Below are positions 54,301 to 62,174 of a stretch of 64,000 nt of DNA, piece after piece; positions within the stretch are counted from its first letter, which is position 1; each line of letters begins with the position of its first letter. The notes beneath the pieces are model-generated. The model was not told where the DNA came from and did no database searches. It saw only the letters and a list, made by a program, of their open reading frames with translations. The translations under genes and the position numbers were made by a program. Source of the stretch: Ga0077555 sp046154645 (GTDB lineage Bacteria > Pseudomonadota > Alphaproteobacteria > Rhizobiales > Hyphomicrobiaceae); contig JBJXDZ010000098.1 in assembly GCA_046154645.1 (NCBI GenBank), positions 1 through 64,000 of the forward strand, given 5' to 3'.

Positions 54301-54785
54301 GGCATGACGGCTGAGTCATTGACCAGGCGATTGGTGAGGCGCGCGATGGCGCTCTCCGGATTGGTGCCGTCGGGGTCGTAGGGGCGCTCGAGCGAGTTGA
54401 CCAGGCGGCGCAGGTAGTAGTCGGCGTAGTTGGTGATATCCGGCGTCATCTGCGCATAGCCGAAATAGGCTTTGCCGGCGCGATGGCATTGCGTGCGCAG
54501 GGCACGCAGCAGATGTGTCTTGCCGGCGCCGGATTGGCCGTGAAACAGCAGAATGCGGGCCTGACCGGCAGCGCCACGGCCCGAGGTCACGGCGTCTAGC
54601 AACTCGGTGAACTTCTTCCGGGCAGCTTTATGGACGGCCGGGACATCGACGGGGTCAGCCCGCCAGATGTCGTCTTCCCACGTGATGGAGTGCTCGAACG
54701 CCGCGCACAGCCGGTCGGCCGACGAAACTGCGGAGGCCTCGGACGGCATGGCGTGTGATCCCTTAACGCGCGCGATATGGTTCAT
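51354..54785 (-). CDS. double ATPase: N-terminal AAA plus C-terminal HerA/FtsK-like
   Basis: A 1143-aa protein with two complete NTPase modules. Module 1: Walker A GQSGAGKT (about 83-90), Walker B LVFCIDQVED (about 271-280), a sensor-like IIIISCLGDF and a winged region to about 410, recalling ORC/STAND-like AAA. Then an unknown middle domain (about 440-630), a Pro-rich linker (about 640-700), and module 2: LGGSGSGKTT (about 745-754), VVMFDEADLYIP (about 1001-1012), LATQSPGDLD and GRVRED, the HerA/DUF87 translocase pattern. Its ATG lies 10 bp after the stop of the 403-aa partner gene. Such fusions suggest a DNA-translocating machine; no nuclease motif is seen in this chain. Confidence 0.85.
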   Translation of the reverse strand: MNHIARVKGSHAMPSEASAVSSADRLCAAFEHSITWEDDIWRADPVDVPAVHKAARKKFTELLDAVTSGRGAAGQARILLFHGQSGAGKTHLLRALRTQCHRAGKAYFGYAQMTPDITNYADYYLRRLVNSLERPYDPDGTNPESAIARLTNRLVNDSAVMPMADLERLREAQLDETGLARFILQLADDIVASPRFAEQDLDINIVRALLYFQRSDPRIDQRVRQYLQGRELNDLSRQAVAALDPNAGDGRAFEIIESLGKLAWSVDKAALVFCIDQVEDLRFFDNADERFQKAARDLIQIANRVPSAIIIISCLGDFYDQVRGVLAQSYIDRIEKSGPVALLESRTAEEARLIIAKRLEHEALQAGDLSFPDPGQFFGAEFFDEFGGLSTRRLLEHAQTRIKSKLGAEPDEAPPVEADAGFISTLAAALGFAPSTPTADVPLISSVDYRDLWERFQAGSEAEIPSSDQELMDVLWGALPLAKDEWGGAIKLTMKRLEISDDLPAIDISVTHPTGFSQEARVFLCNRPTQGGGMKRQLDRVLTAMQGKSCFMLRASDFPPNRKNQTAQAFRKFRDAGGRSILVPIPEWERMLTVREFHTRHRNDPGFADWLEQAKLLSGLISIVQLLRLDLLGRPSPRPIETGQGATDATVAPDHSALAPPPLSPSGPASPLADWTGWGPNGGPPSPPPALAPSATEEEEDLPLSVILDENGSNASSILAGREIGGRAKPVTLNKNVLKRHAAVLGGSGSGKTTLALTIIEQLLLRGVPAVLIDRKGDLCSYANPDVWRANDNELGERRGEREKLADSIDVAVYTPGRSSGRPISITMLPNGMNELPEHEQQLLANLSAAALGDMLHLKNSATHQKQSGTLSVALKILGSRFSKEVMLGDLIHLLEDEDPELSDLTQRMDPSGKIRRDLIGQLDSLRHRNSSLFEGGGEALRMDALLGLGPFARRDGRTRLSVIYTGFLGDNENILFWVSQFLSEALRFCQRNPNDQLQAVVMFDEADLYIPANAKPATAEPLQSLLKRARSAGLGIMLATQSPGDLDYKSRDQITSWFIGRVREDTALRKLKAAFQSESGLDAAAVLPGQTVGEFHLVQEGLVRSMKAQRSLIQAEQVPFDRIEQLAFETKGQDERQLRLFA

Positions 54786-54795
54786 GGACGCCCGC

Positions 54796-56007
54796 TCACC
54801 CCTCGACCCGGATGTAATGCCAGACCGTGTTCTTGTAGGAGATGGCCGAGGCCTGGATCTCGGTCATGTAGCGTTTGTCTTTGAGGTCGGCGTTGGCGAG
54901 AACGATGAGGCCCGTGCGGTGGGCCTCTGTCAGCATCGACTTGAACTCGATCTCGGACAGCCGCCAGTCGCGGTACTGCTCGCGCACAACGTCCCAGACC
55001 GCGGACACAAAGGCCTTGCGATTGCCGGCCCAGCCCTCGGCGCGCGATGCGGCGGCGGCATTGACGGCGGCAGCAAATCGGGCTGGATCTGGCCGCGTGG
55101 GCGCAACGGAGACCGGCACTTCGGCAACGGGCGATGCTGCCAGCGGAACAACAGCCGCTTCGACATTGTCGCGGGAATTCGGCTCCATCTCTGACAATGG
55201 CAGCGCGCCCTTGCGCTTGCGGCGTTCTGCTTTCTGGGTTTGCTTGGGCGCTTCCTGGTCGCTGATGAAGCGGCGAATCGCACCGAGGCGCAATGCGGCA
55301 AGGTCGGACTTGGCGACGCCGGCGGCCTCGGCGGCGAGCGCTGCGATGAGGCGCGCGTCGGTGCCGTAATCCTTGGGCGTCTTGGAAAGCTGCGCTGCCA
55401 ACAGGCGGCTGGCCTTGGGCGAGAGATCCGTCTTGGCGCCAAGCGCACCCTTGACGCTGTTGCCGAAGGCGCGAGCCAACGCCACCAGTGCCAGCGCGGT
55501 TCGAGCGCGGCTTGGCGTTGGCGCACCCTTCAGTTTCAAGTCCCAGGCACTGACGACAAGCGCCAAACGCAAGCCATCGACCTTGGCCACGGCCTTCTGA
55601 CGTTTCGCTGGAGCCGCGTCGAGCCCCAGGGCGCGCAGCAGCAAGGCACCATCACGGACAGCAGCCCAGCCGCCAGCCAACGCCTTCTCTGATTTGGTGG
55701 CGAGAAATTGCCGTGCCTGCGCCGCACCCCTCGCCGTGGCGTGGTAGCTGCGGTCGAGGTGGCGCTCGATAAGGGCATCGGCGGCAAGACGCTCGACGAT
55801 CGCGTCGACGTCGTGCGCCCATTGGTCGGCGGACAGGGTGGCGCTGGCCAGACGCCAAGTGTCGCGTGCAATGGCCCCGGCATCGGCAGGCGACGCCGCG
55901 ATGCGCAGCAACACCAATTCAACCAACCGGCGGCCGACAGCTTCGCCATTGCCCCGCGGCTCAGACCTTTCGATCCGAGCGGTACCGGTCGTCGCGCTCA
56001 TGTCCAT
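54796..56007 (-). CDS. winged-helix-like partner of the double ATPase, unknown function
   Basis: A 403-aa protein. Residues about 25-100 look like a winged helix (VELVLLRIAASPADAGAIARD, then IERHLDRSYHATARGAAQA), the middle is Ala-rich helices, about 265-315 is a low-complexity basic then acidic linker (KAERRKRKGALPLSE), and the last 80 residues (AFVSAVWDVVREQYRDWRL ... TVWHYIRVEG) look like a second winged helix. The ATG at 56007 has a TGAGGT site. It precedes the double-ATPase gene by 10 bp and probably recruits or positions it on DNA. I cannot name a family. Confidence 0.78.
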   Translation of the reverse strand: MDMSATTGTARIERSEPRGNGEAVGRRLVELVLLRIAASPADAGAIARDTWRLASATLSADQWAHDVDAIVERLAADALIERHLDRSYHATARGAAQARQFLATKSEKALAGGWAAVRDGALLLRALGLDAAPAKRQKAVAKVDGLRLALVVSAWDLKLKGAPTPSRARTALALVALARAFGNSVKGALGAKTDLSPKASRLLAAQLSKTPKDYGTDARLIAALAAEAAGVAKSDLAALRLGAIRRFISDQEAPKQTQKAERRKRKGALPLSEMEPNSRDNVEAAVVPLAASPVAEVPVSVAPTRPDPARFAAAVNAAAASRAEGWAGNRKAFVSAVWDVVREQYRDWRLSEIEFKSMLTEAHRTGLIVLANADLKDKRYMTEIQASAISYKNTVWHYIRVEG

Positions 56008-56036
56008 CGATACGACCTCAAAGTCACAAGGCTCGA

Positions 56037-56061
56037 GTTGCATAAAGTATCGTCATGCAAC
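56037..56061. promoter_or_regulatory. perfect palindrome upstream of the double-ATPase operon
   Basis: GTTGCAT (56037-56043) and ATGCAAC (56055-56061) are exact inverted repeats 11 bp apart, 30 bp upstream of the first start codon at 56007. Size and placement fit a dimeric repressor site, so the operon may be autoregulated by its winged-helix protein. Confidence 0.5.
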
Positions 56062-56473
56062 CAGCCCGTGGAGACATTCCAGCCGGACGCGCGAATCACC
56101 GGATCCCTGCCCGCAGTGTGCGAAAAGCAGAGCCGCGGAGCAAACGTCATCTTCGGGCTGAGGCGGTTTTGCAGGAAACGCCATCGACAAAGGACTTCCA
56201 GTTACGCCGCTGGAAATACAGCAGAAAGTTTATTGAACGATTGCCAGCGGCGGAATCGAGGGGCGCCCGTCCCAAACTCGGTCGGCTTGCGATGCAATGG
56301 GGCCTCACCTGCTAGACAGGCCCGAAAAGTGGACTCGCGATCGTCAATGGAGGGGAGACCGGGCAAGCGATCATTGCCCGATAGGCGTCCGCCTGGCCTT
56401 GCTGTATCACTGGCCCCACCCCCATAAATGACAGCACGCGCCGACAGGCGCAGCGGACACGAGGAGATTGAGC
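56062..56473. other. 412-bp non-coding gap with one inverted repeat
   Basis: The gap lies between the divergent double-ATPase operon and the epimerase gene. Only one structured element stands out: CGGGCAA (56360-56366) mirrored by TTGCCCG (56374-56380), about 95 bp before the epimerase ATG, a possible operator. No supported gene is present. Confidence 0.4.
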
Positions 56474-57460
56474 ATGAAGGTTCTGATCTTGGGCGGCGCT
56501 GGCATGGTTGGGCGCAAGCTGGCAGAGCGGCTGGCGAAAGACGGCCAGCTTGGCGGCGCCGCGATCACGAGCCTGACGCTCTATGATGTCGTGCCTGGCG
56601 CGATACCTGCTGGTGCCAAGTTCCCCGTCGACGTCCTCACCGGCGATCTGCCGGCCGATGGCGAGACCGACAAGCTGGTCAAAGGCAAGCCGGACGTGAT
56701 CTTTCATCTTGCCGCCATCGTATCGGGCGAGGCGGAGCAGGATTTCGATAAGGGCTACCGGATCAACCTCAAGGGGACGATGAACCTCTTTGACTCGATC
56801 CGTCGCGCTTATGACGGCGCTGTCAAGAAACCGCGCGTGGTGTTCACATCGTCCATTGCCGTCTTCGGCGCGCCGTTTCCCGACAAGATCGGCGACGAGT
56901 TTTTCACCACGCCACTGACCAGCTACGGCACGCAAAAGGCCATCGGCGAATTGCTGCTGGCAGACCTGACGCGCAAGGGCATGATGGACGGCGTCGGCAT
57001 CCGGCTGCCGACGATTTGCGTGCGCCCCGGCAAGCCGAACAAGGCTGCGTCCGGGTTCTTCTCCAACATCATGCGCGAGCCGTTGGCGGGCCACGCAGCC
57101 GTGCTCCCTGTCGGCGACGACGTCATGCACTGGCACGCCTCGCCACGGGCGGCGGTGGGCTTCCTTCTGCATGCGGCGACCATCGATGGCGGCAAGCTCG
57201 GCGCGCGCCGCAACCTGTCAATGCCGGGCCTTGCCGTGACGGTCGGACAGCAGATCGAGGCGCTGCGCAAGGTCGCCGGCGAGAAGGTGGTGGCGCGCAT
57301 CCAACGCGTTCCTGACAAGTTCGTGCAGGACATCGTGGCCGGCTGGCCGCGCAATTTCGAGACCAGGCGGTCGATCGGGCTCGGCTTCAAGGCTGATGCC
57401 AGCTTCGAGGAGATTATCCGCATCCATATCGAGGATGAGCTCGGCGGCAAAATCGCCTGA
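56474..57460 (+). CDS. NAD-dependent epimerase/dehydratase, DenD-like (D-erythronate dehydrogenase)
   Basis: A 328-aa extended SDR with the GGAGMVGRKLA cofactor loop, HLAAIVSGEAEQDFD, a serine in TSSIAVFG and the YGTQK catalytic pair. HLAAIVSGEAE and ICVRPGKPNKAASGFFSNI are typical of D-erythronate dehydrogenase (DenD) and relatives. The expected reaction is oxidation of a four-carbon sugar acid at C2; the usual kinase/isomerase partners (OtnK, OtnI) are absent here. GAGGAG precedes the ATG at 56474. Confidence 0.88.
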   Translation: MKVLILGGAGMVGRKLAERLAKDGQLGGAAITSLTLYDVVPGAIPAGAKFPVDVLTGDLPADGETDKLVKGKPDVIFHLAAIVSGEAEQDFDKGYRINLKGTMNLFDSIRRAYDGAVKKPRVVFTSSIAVFGAPFPDKIGDEFFTTPLTSYGTQKAIGELLLADLTRKGMMDGVGIRLPTICVRPGKPNKAASGFFSNIMREPLAGHAAVLPVGDDVMHWHASPRAAVGFLLHAATIDGGKLGARRNLSMPGLAVTVGQQIEALRKVAGEKVVARIQRVPDKFVQDIVAGWPRNFETRRSIGLGFKADASFEEIIRIHIEDELGGKIA

Positions 57461-57549
57461 GCGGCGCCGTTCGACGGCCGATTTGGCTTGACGCGGATAC
57501 AACTTTGTACCATGTTTGTTCTTGTGTTGGGCTCTGCTCGGAGACAGGG

Positions 57550-57827
57550 ATGGCCACCGAACCGGACAATCTGGTGCTGCAGTTGCTGCGAGACATCCGC
57601 GCAACCTTGACCGAGCACTCACGTGTGCTGTCCGAGCATTCGCGCTTTCATACCGAGCACAAGCAGGCCTTCGCAGAGATACGCGATGAGCTGCGCAACG
57701 TGAACAACAACGCAGCGTTTGCGTCGGGCTTCGCGTTGCTCGGCCGGCGGGACAACGATGGACAGCTGAGCGGGTGACACAACTCGAGGCGCGGGTTCAG
57801 CGTCTCGAGGAGAAGCTTGACGGGTGA
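57550..57827 (+). pseudogene. small coiled-coil protein, probably broken by one-base deletion
   Basis: The open frame from 57550 (GGAGA site) gives a 75-aa helical protein ending at 57777 (RRDNDGQLSG). In the other frame the sequence right after continues as ERVTQLEARVQRLEEKLDG and a stop at 57825-57827, a natural coiled-coil end. Restoring one G at CTG-AG (about 57768-57769) would join both parts as QLERVTQLEARVQRLEEKLDG. So the gene is either frameshifted or makes a shortened product. Function unknown. Confidence 0.6.
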
Positions 57828-57927
57828 CGTGACGGGCGGTTCGCACGTAGGTGTTTCGCGATTGCGTTGCTGTCTTGGACGGGCGTGATCCACACTGCGG
57901 CGCCTGAGGGCTGAGGTGGGGGTCTCG

Positions 57928-58887
57928 ATGTCGAACAAGGCACAAGTGGTTTTGATGGTCCCGGACACGAAAGCGTTCCGGGCGGGCCTGGAAACGAGCG
58001 GGTTGATGGACCGGCTCGACGTGGTCGATGCAGTTCCAGGATCGAAGCCTGATGCCGGCGTCTTGAGCCGCGTGGAGATTCTGCTGGCGCAGGCAGCTGC
58101 CCCTGGATTGCTGGCGGAAATGCCGCGGCTCAAGTGGGTGCAGGCCATGACCGTCGGCGTCGACAATTGGCTGGCCCGCAAGGATCTGACGACGGCGCAG
58201 ACGTTGACCGCGGCGCGTGGCACGCATCGCGTGCAGATGCCGGAGAACATCCTCGGCGCCATCTTCCACGTCACCAAGCATTTCCATCGCATTGCCCTCA
58301 AGCAGTCCGCGAGCACGTGGGAACGCAGCATTTCGGCGCCGATCGCCGGCAAGACGCTGGGCATTCTTGGCCTTGGTGCCATCGGGCAGGAACTCGCCAG
58401 GAAAGCCGCGGCCCTGGAAATGAGTGTCATCGGCACCAAGCGCACCCCCGAGCCGTTGGCCTATGTCGACCGCGTTTATGCGCCCGCTGAAATCGACGAG
58501 GTGCTGGCCAAGAGCGACTTCGTGGTGATGCTGTTGCCGGCGACGCCCGAGACCGACAATCTGATCAACGCCAAGCGCCTGGCCACCATGAAGAAGACGG
58601 CTTTCTTGATCAACTTTGCGCGGGGTGCCCAGATCGTCGACGAGGATCTGATTGCGGCGGTCAAAGGCGGCACTATTGCCGGCGCCGTCCTCGACGTGTT
58701 TCGCACCGAGCCGCTGCCTGCCGCGCATTCGTTCTGGATCACGCCCGGCATCAGCGTGTTGCCCCACATCGGTGGCCTGCACCCGCAGCGCAACGAAATG
58801 GTGGCTGAATTGTTCGTCGAGAACGTGCGCCGGTATCTCGACGGCAAGCCGCTGAAAGAGGCGGTCGATCGGACGCGGGGTTATTGA
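57928..58887 (+). CDS. D-2-hydroxyacid dehydrogenase family protein
   Basis: A 319-aa NAD(P)-dependent dehydrogenase of the D-isomer-specific group. The nucleotide loop is GILGLGAIGQELA; catalytic residues lie in NFARGAQIVDE (Arg), VFRTEPLP (Glu) and LPHIGG (His). It probably reduces 2-keto acids or oxidises hydroxy acids. I use the ATG at 57928, which follows a GAGGTGGGGG stretch; a GTG at 57916 is an alternative. Confidence 0.92.
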   Translation: MSNKAQVVLMVPDTKAFRAGLETSGLMDRLDVVDAVPGSKPDAGVLSRVEILLAQAAAPGLLAEMPRLKWVQAMTVGVDNWLARKDLTTAQTLTAARGTHRVQMPENILGAIFHVTKHFHRIALKQSASTWERSISAPIAGKTLGILGLGAIGQELARKAAALEMSVIGTKRTPEPLAYVDRVYAPAEIDEVLAKSDFVVMLLPATPETDNLINAKRLATMKKTAFLINFARGAQIVDEDLIAAVKGGTIAGAVLDVFRTEPLPAAHSFWITPGISVLPHIGGLHPQRNEMVAELFVENVRRYLDGKPLKEAVDRTRGY

Positions 58888-58994
58888 AGCGGCGACAACC
58901 GCAGCCAATGCCGGATCTCCGCCCTGCAAAGCGCTTGTACCTGCCCCGCGACTCTGTCACCGGTTGCGCAACCAACCGGCCACAGGAGATCGTC

Positions 58995-59384
58995 ATGACG
59001 GTACTGCCCGACTTCAAGGAGCTGGTCGCCAACGACCTCGAACGGCGGCGGGAAATCCTGGCTCAGAATGTGGAAGTTCGCGACACGATCATCGAAGCGC
59101 TATTGGCAGCGCGCGACGACACCTCACCGTGGAAGGCCTACACGCCCGACAGCGAGGCGGTTGATAACGTCACCAAACGCGTGAATGTATCGTGCGAGGA
59201 TGCTTTCCGCCTCCATCTGATCATTTCCGATGGTGGCAAGGTGACGTTTCCGAAACCAGAAGGCGGCGTGGCCATGTCGATCGATGGCAGCACCAACGCA
59301 CTGATTGAAATTGCTCACCGCTACGCCATGCACAAATTTCCCGACGAGGCTGTCGTCATTCGCCGGTCGATCAGCGCACGCTAG
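58995..59384 (+). CDS. hypothetical protein, unknown function
   Basis: A 129-aa soluble protein with a charged helical start (ELVANDLERRREILAQN) and a mixed alpha/beta end (SIDGSTNALIEIAHRYAMHKFP). AGGAGA sits 5 nt before the ATG at 58995, so translation is well supported. It follows the dehydrogenase gene by 107 bp in the same direction. No family recognised. Confidence 0.65.
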   Translation: MTVLPDFKELVANDLERRREILAQNVEVRDTIIEALLAARDDTSPWKAYTPDSEAVDNVTKRVNVSCEDAFRLHLIISDGGKVTFPKPEGGVAMSIDGSTNALIEIAHRYAMHKFPDEAVVIRRSISAR

Positions 59385-59494
59385 AAACGCCGGGCCCGAG
59401 ACACGACGCATCACCTGCTGCCGCGCCAGCAGCCATCAAGGCGCGCCCCAGTGCGCAGTGAGGACGTCGCTTCGAACGCACCGCATTCGCCGGT

Positions 59495-60280
59495 TCAGCG
59501 TCCCTTCCAGGCCGGCTTGCGCTTGATGAGGAAGGCGTCGAGGCCCTCGCGGAAATCAGCGCTCATATAGACTTCGGCGACCAGATCATGATCGTCCACT
59601 TTCGGCGCGGCCTCGCGAATGCGGCGCATTAATTCCTTGGTGGTGGAAATGGTGAGTGGCGCGTAGCTGGCGATTTGCTGCGCCAGGGCGTTGGCGCGGC
59701 TCATCAGGGCTGCGTGATCTTCAAGCACTTCGGTCACTAGGCCGGCCGTGTGGCACTCGGCCGCCTCCATCAGTCGCGACGTGTAGACCAGATCAACGAC
59801 ACGCGGCGCCCCGATCAGGCCTGTCAGGCGTTGCAGGCTGGTGGCGGACAGGCAATTGCCGAGCGTGCGCGCAATGGGAAAACCATAGCGCATGTCCTTG
59901 GTCGCAATCCGCATATCGCAGCAGGCGGAAATGGCGGCGCCGCCACCGGTGCAGGCACCGGAAATGGCCGCGATCAGCGGCACCGGGCAGTGCTCGATGG
60001 CCGAGAGAATGGCATCGACGTTCTTCTCGTAGGTGAGTCCATCCTCCGGCGTCTTGAATTCGCGGAACTGATTGATGTCGGTGCCGGCGGCAAAGGCCTT
60101 CTGTCCGGCACCGGTAACGATAATGGCGCGTACGTCGCCTCCGCGCTTGATGCCGCGGCAGGTGTTGGCGAGCGTCTCATACATGCCAAAAGTCAAGGCA
60201 TTGAACTTCTCCGGTCGATTGAGCGTGATGGTCAGAACAGGGCCGTCGCGGGAAAGGAGGATTTCGTCAGTCGATGACAT
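59495..60280 (-). CDS. enoyl-CoA hydratase/isomerase family protein
   Basis: A 261-aa crotonase-fold protein. The oxyanion segments are AFAAGTDINQF and ISGACTGGGAAISACCDMRIAT; the usual second catalytic Glu position is occupied in LGNCLSATSLQRL by a non-acidic residue, so the reaction may be other than hydration. The start at 60280 gives the usual length. It follows the TPP-enzyme gene on the same strand after about 110 bp. Confidence 0.9.
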   Translation of the reverse strand: MSSTDEILLSRDGPVLTITLNRPEKFNALTFGMYETLANTCRGIKRGGDVRAIIVTGAGQKAFAAGTDINQFREFKTPEDGLTYEKNVDAILSAIEHCPVPLIAAISGACTGGGAAISACCDMRIATKDMRYGFPIARTLGNCLSATSLQRLTGLIGAPRVVDLVYTSRLMEAAECHTAGLVTEVLEDHAALMSRANALAQQIASYAPLTISTTKELMRRIREAAPKVDDHDLVAEVYMSADFREGLDAFLIKRKPAWKGR

Positions 60281-60343
60281 GGCGTGGGCTCGCAGGTGTG
60301 ATTGCTGTTGGCGGATTGCTGCTTGATCCGCTGTCAAAACGCA

Positions 60344-60370
60344 AGCGCGGCCGCACTGGGCGACCGCGCT
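60344..60370 (-). terminator. 7-bp GC-rich hairpin after the TPP-enzyme gene
   Basis: AGCGCGG (60344-60350) pairs with CCGCGCT (60364-60370); a short TTTT follows after four bases on the minus strand. It lies 23 bp downstream of the TPP-enzyme stop and may be a weak terminator. Confidence 0.4.
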
Positions 60371-60392
60371 CATTACCATGACAGACAGGGCC

Positions 60393-62036
60393 TCACCCGA
60401 TACGTGAGACCTCGGTTTCCTTCGAGGTGATGAACTCGAGCAGCACTGGCTGGCCCTTCTTCGTCGCTTCGACACCGCGCTTGATGGCGGGAACGATGTC
60501 CGAGGGCTTCTCGATCCGCTCGCCATGGCCGCCGAAGGCGCGGGCCATCGCGGCATAGTCGCCTGAGATATCCGTCGAGCGGTATTTCTCCGTCGAAACC
60601 GGCATCACCTTCAACTCGATGGCCATGGAGAAGTTATTGAGCAGAACCGACATGATCGGAATGCGCTCACGCACGCAGGTCTCGAAGTCCATGCCGGTGA
60701 AGCCGATCGCTGCGTCGCCCCAGACGTTGATGCACAGCTTGTCCGGCTTGGCGAGCTTGGCGCCCATGGCAAAGCCGAGACCGGCGCCCAGCTGCGTGGT
60801 CTTGCCCCAGCCGAGATAGGAGAGCGGCGTCGTCGACTTCCAGAACGGCGACAGCTGATCGCGAGGGGACCCGGCATCGTGTGTGATGATGGTGTTGTCG
60901 ATGTCGACGGTTTTCTGCAGGTCCCAGAGCACGCGATAGGGATTGAGCGGCGCGCTGTCGCTCGTCAGCTTCGGCAACCATTTGGCGAGCCACGGCTCGT
61001 ACAGCTCCTTGATCTCGGCGGCGACCTTTTTGTGATCCTTGGGCGAGGAGCCATGCAGCTTCTTGACCTCGTCAAGCAGCATCATCAGCGTCAGCTTGGC
61101 ATCGCCCACGATCCCCAAGGCAACGGCAATGTCCTTGTTGATGTCGGAGGGATCAATCGTTGCCTGGATGATGCCCTTGTGCCCGGCCGGCATCTTCACG
61201 CCGAAATTGGTCTCGGTAAACGAGCAGCCGATGCCAAAGATCACGTCCGACTTGTCGAGGAAAGTCCGCACGGGTTGTGGAATCGCGAGGCCACCGGAAC
61301 CGAGCGACAACGGATGTGTTTCAGGGAATGCGCTCTTGCCTTCAAGGCTGGTGGTGACAGGGATGGCCAGCAATTCGGCCAACTGCTTGAGCTCGCTCCA
61401 CGCCTCGGCCCAATGTACGCCCTGTCCGGAATAGATGACCGGTCGCTTGGCACCGACCAGCATTTTCGCCGCTTCCTTGATGGCCGCCGGATCAACGCCC
61501 GACTTGATCACGGCTGGTGACATGTAATCGTCGGGATCGCACTCCTCGGCGAACACATCGGTCGGTATCTCGATCAGGCATGGGCCACCGCGTCCCGACT
61601 TGAGCCGCTGGAACGCGCGCCGGAAGATCGCCGGGATTTCCTTGGCTGACGTGATGGGCTCGGCCGACTTGGTGATCGACCGCATCGACACCGAGGCATT
61701 GTAGTTGCGATCGACCCAAGCGATGCGGCGAGCATAGCCCATCGGCAGCACAAGGATCGGGATCGACTCGCTATAGGCTTGGGCGACGCCGCCATAGGCG
61801 TTCTCGGTGCCCGGGCCATGCTGCATCGCAAACACGCCGATCTTCTTGCCCGAGGTGACACGGCTGACGGCGTCCGCCATGTGCAAGCCGATACGCTCCT
61901 GGCGCACGATGATGGGGCGAATGTCCACCTTCGCCGCATGCTCGAGCACGTGGTTCACAGGATAGCCGATCAGCCACTCTACGCCCTCCCGCTTCAAGAT
62001 GTGGGAGATGGCGTCGGGCGTTTTCATCATGGCCAT
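60393..62036 (-). CDS. thiamine pyrophosphate-dependent enzyme (acetolactate synthase-like)
   Basis: A 547-aa enzyme with the three TPP-enzyme domains. The catalytic Glu lies in the N-terminal RQERIGLHMADAVSR, the middle domain contains AKRPVIYSGQGVHWA, and the TPP-binding motif runs from GDAAIGF to the NN of SVLLNN. The family includes acetolactate synthase, glyoxylate carboligase, oxalyl-CoA decarboxylase and sulfoacetaldehyde acetyltransferase; I cannot choose among them. The ATG at 62036 has a GGAGG site. It precedes the enoyl-CoA hydratase gene. Confidence 0.92.
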   Translation of the reverse strand: MAMMKTPDAISHILKREGVEWLIGYPVNHVLEHAAKVDIRPIIVRQERIGLHMADAVSRVTSGKKIGVFAMQHGPGTENAYGGVAQAYSESIPILVLPMGYARRIAWVDRNYNASVSMRSITKSAEPITSAKEIPAIFRRAFQRLKSGRGGPCLIEIPTDVFAEECDPDDYMSPAVIKSGVDPAAIKEAAKMLVGAKRPVIYSGQGVHWAEAWSELKQLAELLAIPVTTSLEGKSAFPETHPLSLGSGGLAIPQPVRTFLDKSDVIFGIGCSFTETNFGVKMPAGHKGIIQATIDPSDINKDIAVALGIVGDAKLTLMMLLDEVKKLHGSSPKDHKKVAAEIKELYEPWLAKWLPKLTSDSAPLNPYRVLWDLQKTVDIDNTIITHDAGSPRDQLSPFWKSTTPLSYLGWGKTTQLGAGLGFAMGAKLAKPDKLCINVWGDAAIGFTGMDFETCVRERIPIMSVLLNNFSMAIELKVMPVSTEKYRSTDISGDYAAMARAFGGHGERIEKPSDIVPAIKRGVEATKKGQPVLLEFITSKETEVSRIG

Positions 62037-62140
62037 GCGAGGTTCCTCCATCACGCGTTGTTGCGTGACAGGGAAGCACGGCCGCGCGCCGACGCCAAGT
62101 GCGCAGACGGTGTGGGGGGCATGCGCAGCCGAATAGCCGG

Positions 62141-62160
62141 GCTCACCGCTCCGTAAAGAT
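62141..62160. repeat. 20-bp direct repeat, left copy (att-like)
   Basis: GCTCACCGCTCCGTAAAGAT is identical to 63893-63912. The right copy is the last codons and stop of the HlyD-type gene; this left copy has no gene around it. Together they flank two orphan genes. Confidence 0.75.
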
Positions 62161-62174
62161 GCGGCGGCGACCGC

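Noticed and set aside
51354..56007. Double-ATPase operon as part of BREX, DISARM or Dnd
   Set aside because: No methyltransferase, PglZ-type phosphatase, helicase-DUF1998, cysteine desulfurase or sulfurtransferase gene is nearby, so none of these named systems fits.
57619..58929. Minus-strand open frame of over 400 codons
   Set aside because: Antisense to the 2-hydroxyacid dehydrogenase, which has all catalytic residues.
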